A stretch of 64,000 bases of DNA, from NCBI GenBank assembly GCA_017410605.1, contig JAFQQN010000015.1, positions 1-64,000 of the forward strand. The letters run 5' to 3'. Shown here one piece after another: positions 58,067 to 64,000 of this stretch (positions are counted from its first letter, which is position 1; each line of letters starts with the position of its first letter). The notes under the pieces were generated by a model that was not told the origin of the DNA, made no database searches, and saw only the letters and a program-made list of their open reading frames with translations. Source of the DNA: Clostridia bacterium (GTDB taxonomy: Bacteria > Bacillota > Clostridia > Oscillospirales > Acutalibacteraceae). The position numbers were made by a program, and so were the translations under genes.

Positions 58067-59458
58067 ATGAGTTATATTACTGATGATTTTTTACTAAATG
58101 GCGACTTTGCAAAAAAACTTTATTTCGGTTATGCGAAGGATATGCCGATTTTCGACTATCATTGTCATTTGCCTGAAAAACAAATTTTAGAGAACAAACC
58201 TTTTTCAGATGTTTTCGAAATTTGGCTTGCCGGCGACCATTATAAATGGCGTCTTATGCGCAACTTTGGTGTAGATGAGGAATTGATAACAGGAAACAGC
58301 AGTAATAAGGAAAAGTTTTTAACCTATTGTCGTGTTCTTGGCACCGCTTTTGGTAACCCTCTTTACCATTGGTCTCAGGTTGAGCTTAAAGAGTTTTTTG
58401 GTTGCGAAAAAGAAATTAACGAAAAAAATGCTGAGGCAATTTGGGATGAGTGTAATGCTTATATTAGAGCAAATAATGTTACACCTCAGTCTCTTATTGA
58501 GGGCTCTAATGTTAAATACCTCTTTACTACTAACGAGGTTTTTGATGATCTAGAGACCTTTAAGAAAATCGCCGAAAAGGATTATAAGTTTAAGGTAGCC
58601 CCTGCATTTAGAGCAGATAAAATTATGAATATTGAAGCTGCAAGCTATTTGGAGTTTTTGGGTAAGCTTGAAGCCCTTACTATAAAAATTGATGGCATTA
58701 ACGCTTTGGAAGAAGCACTTGAAAACCGCCTTGTTGCTTTTAAGGGTGTAGGTACAAAAGCAAGTGATATTGCGGTAGAAAGAGTTTACACAGTATCTAC
58801 AAAAGAACAGGCAGATGAGGTTCTCAAAAAGGTGCTTAGGGGCGAGAAAATTACAATCGAAGATGCCGAGGTTTTTAAGGGCTATTTAACATACTTTTTA
58901 ATGAAGCTTTATGCAAAGCATAACATTCGTACTGAGCTTCATTTGGGTGCAATGAGAAACAATAGTGCCAAAAGCTTTGCAAGGCTTGGTCTTGATACTG
59001 GTTTTGACAGCATTGCCGAGGATAACAGCATTAAGGCACTTTCGCGTCTTTTTGATCGACTTGAAAGTGAAGATAGCCTACCGGCAACTATTGTATTCAA
59101 CCTTAATCCTAAAATGAATACCGAAATTATGACTCTTTTAGGCTGTTTCCAAAGCAGTGAGTTTAGAGGAAAAATGCAATACGGCCCGGCTTGGTGGTTC
59201 TTAGATAATAAGGTTGGCATGGAAAATCATCTTAAAGACCTTACTGCAACAGGCCACATAGCTACATTTGTTGGTATGCTAACAGACAGCCGTTCCCTTC
59301 TTTCTTACCCCAGACATCATTATTTCAGAAGAATCCTTTGTAATTATTTAGGCGGAATGATGGATAGGGGCGAAATGACCTCTGATTTAGAGTTTGTAGG
59401 TGCAGTTGTGCGTGACATTTGTTTTAATAACTCAGTTAATTATTTCGGTATGGAATAA
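58067..59458 (+). CDS. uxaC: Glucuronate isomerase UxaC
   Basis: UxaC converts glucuronate to fructuronate and galacturonate to tagaturonate. The 463-residue protein has MPIFDYHCHLPEKQI with the metal-binding HxH near residues 30-32, WLAGDHYKWRLMRNFGV, the KxHxLxxGAxRxN-type ELHLGAMRNNS and the C-terminal VGMLTDSRSLLSYPRHHYFRRILC. Length fits the usual ~467. It is last in the operon; kdgK and kdgA, needed for the lower steps, and any uronate transporter are not in the window. Confidence 0.96.
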   Translation: MSYITDDFLLNGDFAKKLYFGYAKDMPIFDYHCHLPEKQILENKPFSDVFEIWLAGDHYKWRLMRNFGVDEELITGNSSNKEKFLTYCRVLGTAFGNPLYHWSQVELKEFFGCEKEINEKNAEAIWDECNAYIRANNVTPQSLIEGSNVKYLFTTNEVFDDLETFKKIAEKDYKFKVAPAFRADKIMNIEAASYLEFLGKLEALTIKIDGINALEEALENRLVAFKGVGTKASDIAVERVYTVSTKEQADEVLKKVLRGEKITIEDAEVFKGYLTYFLMKLYAKHNIRTELHLGAMRNNSAKSFARLGLDTGFDSIAEDNSIKALSRLFDRLESEDSLPATIVFNLNPKMNTEIMTLLGCFQSSEFRGKMQYGPAWWFLDNKVGMENHLKDLTATGHIATFVGMLTDSRSLLSYPRHHYFRRILCNYLGGMMDRGEMTSDLEFVGAVVRDICFNNSVNYFGME

Positions 59459-59464
59459 AGTTAG

Positions 59465-59497
59465 TGAAAAAGAACCCTTAAACAGGGTTCTTTTTCA
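59465..59497. terminator. Bidirectional terminator between uxaC and the AraC gene
   Basis: TGAAAAAGAACCC (59465-59477) pairs perfectly with GGGTTCTTTTTCA (59485-59497); T runs are present on both strands. Confidence 0.88.
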
Positions 59498-60304
59498 TTT
59501 TTGAGCAAGATATTTAGTTGGTGTGGTGTTAAAATAACGCTTAAAACAACGAATAAGATTGCTGGAATCACCCAAACCACATCGTTCGGCACAGCTTTGA
59601 AGAGAAGAACCCTCTTTAAGCATAACTAGTGCTTTTTTAAGTCGAAATTTAGTTAAATATTCGTTAATAGTGGTCCCGGTATATTTTTTGAAGCCGGTCA
59701 TGAGGGTAGTACGGCCAATTTTAAATTTAGATGCTATTTCACCTGAGATTATTTTTTCGTCATAATGCTCGTTTATATAGCTTAAGGTGTTTGTAATATA
59801 TTCCGGCATAGGCGACAAGGTCTTAGAAGATTTTGTGTTATCGACAACAAAGGAAAGAAGATATAAAAGTAAAAACTTTTTTCTAAGTATACTTTCTTCT
59901 GCTTCTATCTCATCTATAATTTTTTTGTATTTTTCACATTCTTCTATACTAAGCTTATGTATAGCACCATTAGGCTTAAAAACCGATAATAGTGCTGTAT
60001 ATTCCGTTAAGAAATCTTCAACCAGGTCTTTAGAAAAAAGAATATTAACTCTTTTGTATAAAATTTGTGGTTCACAGTACATATAGTGGGAGGTAAAGGG
60101 ACGTAGCAAAACAATTTTTGGGTCGGTGCTTCGGTCAGCGGTATCGGAAAGCAAAATACTAACATCGCCTGAAAAAATAAGGCTAATTTCATAAAATTCA
60201 TGCATATGGTAGTCAGACATATTTGGGTAATAGCCCTCATAGTGATTTACGTTAATATCACCCCAAACCTCTTTATATCCCTGTCCTGAAAGTTGAATAG
60301 TCAT
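59495..60304 (-). CDS. AraC-family regulator, probable controller of the uronate operon
   Basis: A 269-residue regulator with an N-terminal cupin-like sensing domain (MSDYHMHEFYEISLIFSGD, about 30-48) and two C-terminal helix-turn-helix motifs: SGEIASKFKIGRTTLMTGFKKYTG and LQSCAERCGLGDSSNLIRCFKRYF. It converges with uxaC across a shared terminator. A TTTGAACGATTT copy lies about 32-43 bp upstream of its start (60336-60347), identical with two copies before the beta-glucuronidase promoter. ATG 60304 has GAGG eight bases upstream; GTG 60313 overlaps that site. Confidence 0.87.
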   Translation of the reverse strand: MTIQLSGQGYKEVWGDINVNHYEGYYPNMSDYHMHEFYEISLIFSGDVSILLSDTADRSTDPKIVLLRPFTSHYMYCEPQILYKRVNILFSKDLVEDFLTEYTALLSVFKPNGAIHKLSIEECEKYKKIIDEIEAEESILRKKFLLLYLLSFVVDNTKSSKTLSPMPEYITNTLSYINEHYDEKIISGEIASKFKIGRTTLMTGFKKYTGTTINEYLTKFRLKKALVMLKEGSSLQSCAERCGLGDSSNLIRCFKRYFNTTPTKYLAQK

Positions 60305-60335
60305 TTTAAACACCTCAAAATAATACTACTACATA

Positions 60336-60347
60336 TTTGAACGATTT
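60336..60347 (-). promoter_or_regulatory. TTTGAACGATTT motif upstream of the AraC gene
   Basis: The third exact copy of the 12-bp motif. On the minus strand it reads AAATCGTTCAAA and forms part of TTGAA-N5-TTCAA. A TATTAT (-10) follows 14 bp further on without a good -35 at 17 bp, as is common for activator-dependent promoters. Autoregulation is inferred. Confidence 0.65.
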
Positions 60348-60407
60348 TCAATTATATATTCGAAAAAATTAAAATTATTGAGGTTTTTGTGAACAAAATG
60401 AATATTA

Positions 60408-61700
60408 TTATATATCACCGTTGGAAGGATTGTTAATAAGCTTACCCTTTTCATCAAAGCGTGAGCCGTGACAAGGGCAATCCCAGCTGTGTTCGTGGGG
60501 ATTCCATTTAAGGGCACAGCCAAGGTGTGGACACCGTTTTTTTGCGGGTGTTAAAAGGCTTCCTACTGCTTCAATACCATTTAATATAAGCTGAGGGTGA
60601 AGAATGCTGCGCGATGGAGTAAAAAGCTCACTGTATTTATTTTCTTTTTCGTTTATTAAATCACATAAAACTAAGGACGCAATCATTGAAGAGGTCATAC
60701 CCCATTTGTTGAAGCCGGTAGCAACATAAAGGTTAGGTGTGCTTTTTGAATATCGGCCTATATACGGTATGCTGTCCAAGGTAATACAGTCTTGGGTGGC
60801 CCAACTGAAGATTTCTTTGGAAGTTGGGTAGTGTATTTTTGCAAATTCTCTGATTTTTTTCCAACCATCACTAGGCTTTCCTGTTCGGTGTGTGCCTCCG
60901 CCTAAAATCATAAGCTCTTTATAGCCTCTGAAAGAAAATCCGTCTTTGTTTTCGTCAACATACATTCCATTAAGCTGAGGTGCATTTTCAAGGGCAATTA
61001 CATATGAACGCTCTTGGTACATTTTTAAAAAATAACTTCCGTGTTTATTAATAAAGGGAAAATGGGTAGTAACAATTATTTTTTTTGCCTTGATTTTACC
61101 ATTGTTGGTTACAATTTCGTTGCCGTTATAGGAAATTGCCCTTGTGTTTTCATAAATGTTTAGTTTTTTACTAATTTCGTTTATAAATTTTACAGGATTA
61201 AATTGAGCCTGGTTTTCAAACTTAATTGCACCGACAATTGGCAGGGAAAGAGCAATGTGATTTAAAAATTCAGCCTTGTACTTAAGGCTTTCTAAAGCCG
61301 CCATTTCCTCCTCTAGCTTTTGGCGGTTATTGAGTGAATAAACATAAGAATTTTCAATTACAAAATCGCAGTCAATATTTTGGCACAGTTGAGAAAACTT
61401 ATCTATTGCATTTAAGTTGGCTTCAAGATATAATTTTGATTTTTCTATGCCAAACTGTTTTATTAGCTTATTATAAATCAAACCGTGCTGTGCCGTTATT
61501 TTTGCGGTAGTGTTGCCCGATACACCGTTAAACACTTTTCCGGCCTCTATAAGAGCGTAATCTATTCCTTGTTTGTTTAGCATATATGCTGTAAGAATAC
61601 CTGCAAGGCCACCGCCAATTATTAAAACATCTGTTTTTAAATCTCCCTTAAGCGGGTCAAAGTTTTTAGTTTCGTTATAACTTTTCCATAAACTTTTCAT
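60408..61700 (-). CDS. FAD-dependent oxidoreductase with C-terminal Rieske [2Fe-2S] domain
   Basis: A 430-residue protein. It starts with a DAO-type FAD fold (DVLIIGGGLAGILTAYML, about 24-41). Residues 385-430 are a Rieske domain: Cys390 and His392 in CPHLGC, Cys408 and His411 in CPCHGS, the four cluster ligands; the extra Cys395 and Cys410 could form the usual disulphide. Proteins of this type (YhfW-like) are common in Firmicutes; substrate and electron partner are unknown. It stands alone on the minus strand with a weak GGTGAT ribosome site. Confidence 0.9.
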   Translation of the reverse strand: MKSLWKSYNETKNFDPLKGDLKTDVLIIGGGLAGILTAYMLNKQGIDYALIEAGKVFNGVSGNTTAKITAQHGLIYNKLIKQFGIEKSKLYLEANLNAIDKFSQLCQNIDCDFVIENSYVYSLNNRQKLEEEMAALESLKYKAEFLNHIALSLPIVGAIKFENQAQFNPVKFINEISKKLNIYENTRAISYNGNEIVTNNGKIKAKKIIVTTHFPFINKHGSYFLKMYQERSYVIALENAPQLNGMYVDENKDGFSFRGYKELMILGGGTHRTGKPSDGWKKIREFAKIHYPTSKEIFSWATQDCITLDSIPYIGRYSKSTPNLYVATGFNKWGMTSSMIASLVLCDLINEKENKYSELFTPSRSILHPQLILNGIEAVGSLLTPAKKRCPHLGCALKWNPHEHSWDCPCHGSRFDEKGKLINNPSNGDI

Positions 61701-61792
61701 TTTTTATCACCGGACTTATTATATGTTTATACCCGGGGAAAATACATTTTATGCCGAACACATAGTTAAAATAACCGAAGACCGAAATAGAC

Positions 61793-61820
61793 TTGAAACT
61801 TTAAAAAATATATATAAAAT
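61793..61820 (+). promoter_or_regulatory. Probable promoter of the LytTR-DUF3021 pair
   Basis: TTGAAA (61793-61798) and TAAAAT (61815-61820) with a 16-bp spacer, 23 bp before the start codon. Confidence 0.5.
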
Positions 61821-61843
61821 TAACCTTGGAAAGGAGGAGCGGT

Positions 61844-62275
61844 ATGGAATTCAAACTTATTATTGATGAATTTCGAAAGGAAGAGGTTGTGGTATATGCC
61901 AAAGGAAAAAACAAGCTCACCGAAATAATCGAACAGCTTGTAAATGATAGCAATTTAGAACTTGTGGGATATAAAAACAAAGAAGCAACTTTTTTAAACG
62001 CTTCAGATGTCTTTTGCTTTACGATTTTGGATGATAAGGTGTATGCCTTGACCGAAAATGACCGATTTGTATTAAAGCAAAGATTATACCAGGTTGAAGA
62101 AAGGCTTTCAGATTCATTTGTTAAAATTAATCAGTCCTGTATTGCAAACATAAGTAAAATTAAACGGTTTGATGCTTCGGTTTCGGGTTCATTAATGGTA
62201 ATTTTTAAAAATGAATATAAAGAGTATGTTTCCCGCCGACAGTTAAAGGCGGTAAAAGAAAGGTTGGGAATTTAA
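61844..62275 (+). CDS. LytTR DNA-binding regulator
   Basis: A 143-residue regulator with a short N-terminal region and a LytTR domain (about 50-143): FLNASDVFCFTILDDKVYALTENDRFVLKQ, then FVKINQSCIANISKIKRF and SRRQLKAVKERLGI at the end. Stand-alone LytTR proteins of this size are usually encoded with a DUF3021 membrane protein, as here, and control their own operon and sometimes transport genes. ATG 61844 has AAGGAGG six bases upstream. No phosphoacceptor domain is present. Confidence 0.9.
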   Translation: MEFKLIIDEFRKEEVVVYAKGKNKLTEIIEQLVNDSNLELVGYKNKEATFLNASDVFCFTILDDKVYALTENDRFVLKQRLYQVEERLSDSFVKINQSCIANISKIKRFDASVSGSLMVIFKNEYKEYVSRRQLKAVKERLGI

Positions 62276-62698
62276 ATGAATAAATATCTTAAAAGCTTTT
62301 TGCATAGAGGGGCAGTTTTTAGTGGGCTCGGTCCAATAGTTTTAGGAATAGTGTATGCTATTCTTTCGGTTAATATAAAAAATTTTTCTCTCACTGGCAG
62401 TCAGGTTTTGGTAGGAATTGTTTCGGTATATTTGTTGGCCTTTGTACAGGCGGGTTGCTCGGTTTTCAACCAAATAGAAGAGTGGCCTTTGGTAAAATCG
62501 CTTTTATGCCATTTTATATGTTTGTATGTTGCCTATGTAACCTGTTATTTAGTAAACACATGGATACCCTTTGAGTCTACTATATTGTTAATTTTTACGG
62601 CCGTTTTTGTTGCGTTATATTTTATAATTTGGCTTGTTGTTTACTTTATTGTAAAGCTAACCAGCAAAAAAATGAATTCTAAAATAAACATAATGTAA
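62276..62698 (+). CDS. DUF3021 membrane protein, partner of the LytTR regulator
   Basis: A 140-residue protein with four membrane segments (about 14-32, 43-64, 75-95, 100-127) and the DUF3021 pattern RGAVFSGLGPIVLGIVYAIL near the start, then SVFNQIEEWPLVKSLLCHF in the loop. Such proteins probably bind and restrain the LytTR regulator at the membrane, as in the LytTR regulatory systems of lactic acid bacteria. Its ATG comes directly after the regulator's stop codon. Confidence 0.88.
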   Translation: MNKYLKSFLHRGAVFSGLGPIVLGIVYAILSVNIKNFSLTGSQVLVGIVSVYLLAFVQAGCSVFNQIEEWPLVKSLLCHFICLYVAYVTCYLVNTWIPFESTILLIFTAVFVALYFIIWLVVYFIVKLTSKKMNSKINIM

Positions 62699-62744
62699 AT
62701 TCATTTATACAAATTGTTATTTATTTGCGATAGAGAAATATTAA

Positions 62745-62788
62745 AAGAAATACCACCTAAGATTTAACTTACTTAGGTGGTATTTCTT
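62745..62788. terminator. Terminator after the DUF3021 gene
   Basis: AAGAAATACCACCTAAG (62745-62761) pairs perfectly with CTTAGGTGGTATTTCTT (62772-62788). Confidence 0.85.
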
Positions 62789-62799
62789 CTGTAATGGCA

Positions 62800-62832
62800 A
62801 AGACGTTCTTTACGATGTAAAGAGTTCGTCTA
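62800..62832 (-). terminator. Probable terminator of ssrA
   Basis: On the minus strand AGACGAACTCTTTAC...GTAAAGAACGTCTTT folds as a stem with small internal bulges; it lies eight bases after the tmRNA 3' end. Confidence 0.6.
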
Positions 62833-62839
62833 TGCGCGT

Positions 62840-63186
62840 TATGGTGGAGGCGAGGGGAGTCGAACCCCTGTCCAAAAATCTTTCCATATAGCTTTCTCCG
62901 GGTGCAGACGGTTGTTAACATTCCCTCGGTGCAAGGTCAAACGTCAAACCGGGCACCTTAGTATCCCTTAAATCATGACAAAGGGCAGGGAAGACCTTTG
63001 TTCACGTTCACCGCTAATCGACGCCCTAGCCGGGTCGCGGTAATCCCGGGTCGGACGGCAGCCTAATTAGGCTGCAAAGGCAACTTTATTGTTGTCGTTT
63101 ATTTTTAATTTACGGATTTTAAAGTGTGTCCGCGCCACTACCCGCTTACTATACTTCTTGATCCCTGTCGAAACCGGTACGCCCCC
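62840..63186 (-). ncRNA. ssrA: Transfer-messenger RNA (tmRNA)
   Basis: tmRNA rescues stalled ribosomes with SmpB and tags the protein for degradation. The 5' end GGGGGCG (63186-63180) pairs with CGCCTCC near the 3' end; the T arm is GGGGTTCGACTCCCC and CCA is encoded (62842-62840). After the 5' ACCGGTTTCGACAGGG the open frame ends AAC GAC AAC AAT AAA GTT GCC TTT GCA GCC TAA (63099-63067), giving the tag end NDNNKVAFAA, a normal ClpXP-type terminus. The codon before AAC is ATA, where most species have GCA, so the first tag residue is uncertain. The stop codon lies in the GCAGCCTAATTAGGCTGC stem. Total 347 nt. Confidence 0.96.
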
Positions 63187-63194
63187 ATATATGA

Positions 63195-63260
63195 AGTAAT
63201 AGGTAATAAGTAATAGGTAATAAGTAATAGGTAAGAAGTGAGAGGTAATAAGTGAAAAGT
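63195..63260. repeat. 7-bp tandem repeat between smpB and ssrA
   Basis: Nine consecutive 7-bp units, alternating AGTAATA and GGTAATA at first and drifting to GGTAAGA, AGTGAGA and AGTGAAA at the smpB side. The array begins nine bases upstream of the tmRNA 5' end, in the place where a promoter would be expected. Confidence 0.85.
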
Positions 63261-63270
63261 AGAATGTTTT

Positions 63271-63729
63271 TTAACGGTTTTGCTCTTTTAAAGTGCGTTG
63301 AATTTCACGATTGGCTGTTTTTTGCGCTATATCTGCCCGTTTGTCATACAGCTTTTTACCCTTGCAAAGCCCAACCTGAACCTTTACTCTTGAACCTTTA
63401 AAATAAAGAGAGAGCGGAATAATTGTAAGGCCCTGTTGTTTAAGCTGACCAAAAAGGCGAAGAATTTCTTTCTTGTGCATTAAAAGTTTTCGAACCCTTA
63501 CAGGGTCCTTGTTAAATATATTTCCCTTTTCGTAAGGGGAAATATGCATACCTTTAACAAAAATCTCGCCGTCTTCAATGTCACACCAAGCATCTTTAAG
63601 GTTTGCACCGCTAATTCTTAAAGATTTTACCTCGGTACCGCAAAGCTCAATTCCGGCTTCTATGCTTTCTAAGACAAAATAGTCGTGAAAGGCTTTTTTG
63701 TTATTAGATATAGTTTTTGTGCTTTCCAC
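63271..63729 (-). CDS. smpB: SsrA-binding protein SmpB
   Basis: SmpB binds tmRNA and places it in the empty A site. The 152-residue protein has [27 protein letters not shown] near the start, [26 protein letters not shown] in the core and the basic C-terminal tail [20 protein letters not shown] that reaches into the mRNA channel. GTG 63729 has AAGGGG eight bases upstream; GTG 63738 overlaps that site. ssrA lies 84 bp downstream on the same strand. Confidence 0.96.
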   Translation of the reverse strand: MESTKTISNNKKAFHDYFVLESIEAGIELCGTEVKSLRISGANLKDAWCDIEDGEIFVKGMHISPYEKGNIFNKDPVRVRKLLMHKKEILRLFGQLKQQGLTIIPLSLYFKGSRVKVQVGLCKGKKLYDKRADIAQKTANREIQRTLKEQNR

Positions 63730-63777
63730 CGAAATCACCCCTTGCTGTAATTAATAACCCACTAAAGAGCAGTATTA

Positions 63778-63806
63778 AGTATATCATAAGCTGACTTTTT
63801 CGTCAA
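63778..63806 (-). promoter_or_regulatory. Promoter of smpB (and perhaps ssrA)
   Basis: On the minus strand TTGACG (63806-63801) and TATACT (63783-63778) with a 17-bp spacer. Confidence 0.85.
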
Positions 63807-63900
63807 GAACCTTTAGAGTGTTATATTGTGTAATTAAAGGGGATTATTAGTGCCCTAAAAGTGAACTTTGAAAATTTTTGGAATTTTTTGTCAAAACTTG

Positions 63901-63929
63901 TTGACAAAATCATTCACATTGAGTATAAT
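63901..63929 (+). promoter_or_regulatory. Consensus promoter at the window end
   Basis: TTGACA (63901-63906) and TATAAT (63924-63929) with a 17-bp spacer are a full consensus. About 65 transcribed bases remain in the window without a start codon of good context, so the gene or a leader RNA lies beyond the edge. Between 63807 and 63900 nothing else is seen. Confidence 0.88.
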
Positions 63930-64000
63930 TTATTTAGTGTGAAAGAAATTGGAAATTAATTGCTGTAACTCATTGGCCAAGGGGAAGGTAAAGCCTATTT

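Noticed and set aside
63195..63260. CRISPR array
   Set aside because: The repeat unit is seven bases with no spacers; it is a simple tandem repeat.

Overview
The window looks like the chromosome of a low-GC, spore-forming, anaerobic Firmicute of the class Clostridia, most likely a gut member of the Oscillospiraceae/Ruminococcaceae kind. This rests on the sporulation genes (cotJABC, a SPOCS/LysM coat-type protein, ytvI), meso-diaminopimelate-type MurE, strong Shine-Dalgarno sites with frequent GTG/TTG starts, a Firmicute-type ClpE-like ATPase, ECF vitamin transport and a glucuronide/uronate operon. The genus is inferred from gene content, not from a marker comparison.

Layout. 1-2300: edge of a Fic toxin with its antitoxin-like partner, then the cotJ spore-coat operon. 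2484-15408: a division and cell-wall (dcw) cluster, mraZ-rsmH-ftsL-pbp-murE-mraY-ftsW-murG-murA-[279-bp inverted-repeat element]-divIB-ftsZ; ftsA, murF, murD and murC are not in it. 15453-21281: bioY, yceD-rpmF and a DUF512 radical-SAM-like gene-der-plsY-gpsA operon. 21334-24053 (minus): two sporulation-type genes. 24271-27257: pheB-hom-lysC (aspartate-family amino acids). 27421-33752: an accessory block with a two-component system facing an acyltransferase/PAP2/GNAT operon across a 22-bp palindrome, then a MATE pump and a NifX-like protein. 34325-45206: ruvCAB, an rRNA-methyltransferase-like gene, ecfA1-ecfA2-ecfT-truA, a DUF5711 protein, cvpA and a clpE-like gene. 45317-46883: tRNA-Gly, a four-helix-bundle/GNAT pair, tRNA-Arg and an unusual set of tRNA-derived repeats. 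47090-49114: ktrB-ktrA. 49581-60304: GH2 beta-galactosidase-like enzyme, then beta-glucuronidase-uxaB-uxaA-beta-propeller-uxaC with a convergent AraC regulator. 60408-62698: Rieske/FAD oxidoreductase and a LytTR-DUF3021 pair. 62840-63806: ssrA (tmRNA) and smpB on the minus strand. 63901 onward: a strong promoter whose gene lies outside the window.

How the genes work together. The dcw genes carry lipid II synthesis from UDP-GlcNAc to septal cross-linking and the Z ring; MraZ probably controls its own promoter through GTGG-type boxes. The uronate operon would release glucuronic acid from host or plant glucuronides and convert it through fructuronate/tagaturonate and altronate to 2-keto-3-deoxygluconate. 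A 12-bp motif (TTTGAACGATTT) occurs twice before this operon and once before the AraC gene, which points to that protein as its regulator. SmpB and tmRNA form the trans-translation module.

Most promising for follow-up: the Fic partner with a VbhA-like C-terminal region, the inverted-repeat element inside the dcw cluster, the FtsZ with an atypical C-terminal peptide, the divergently controlled lipid-type operon, the tRNA-Arg 3'-end duplication with an inverted T-arm, the beta-propeller protein of unknown function, and a tmRNA whose tag seems not to begin with an Ala codon. All calls come from reading the sequence; no database search was possible.
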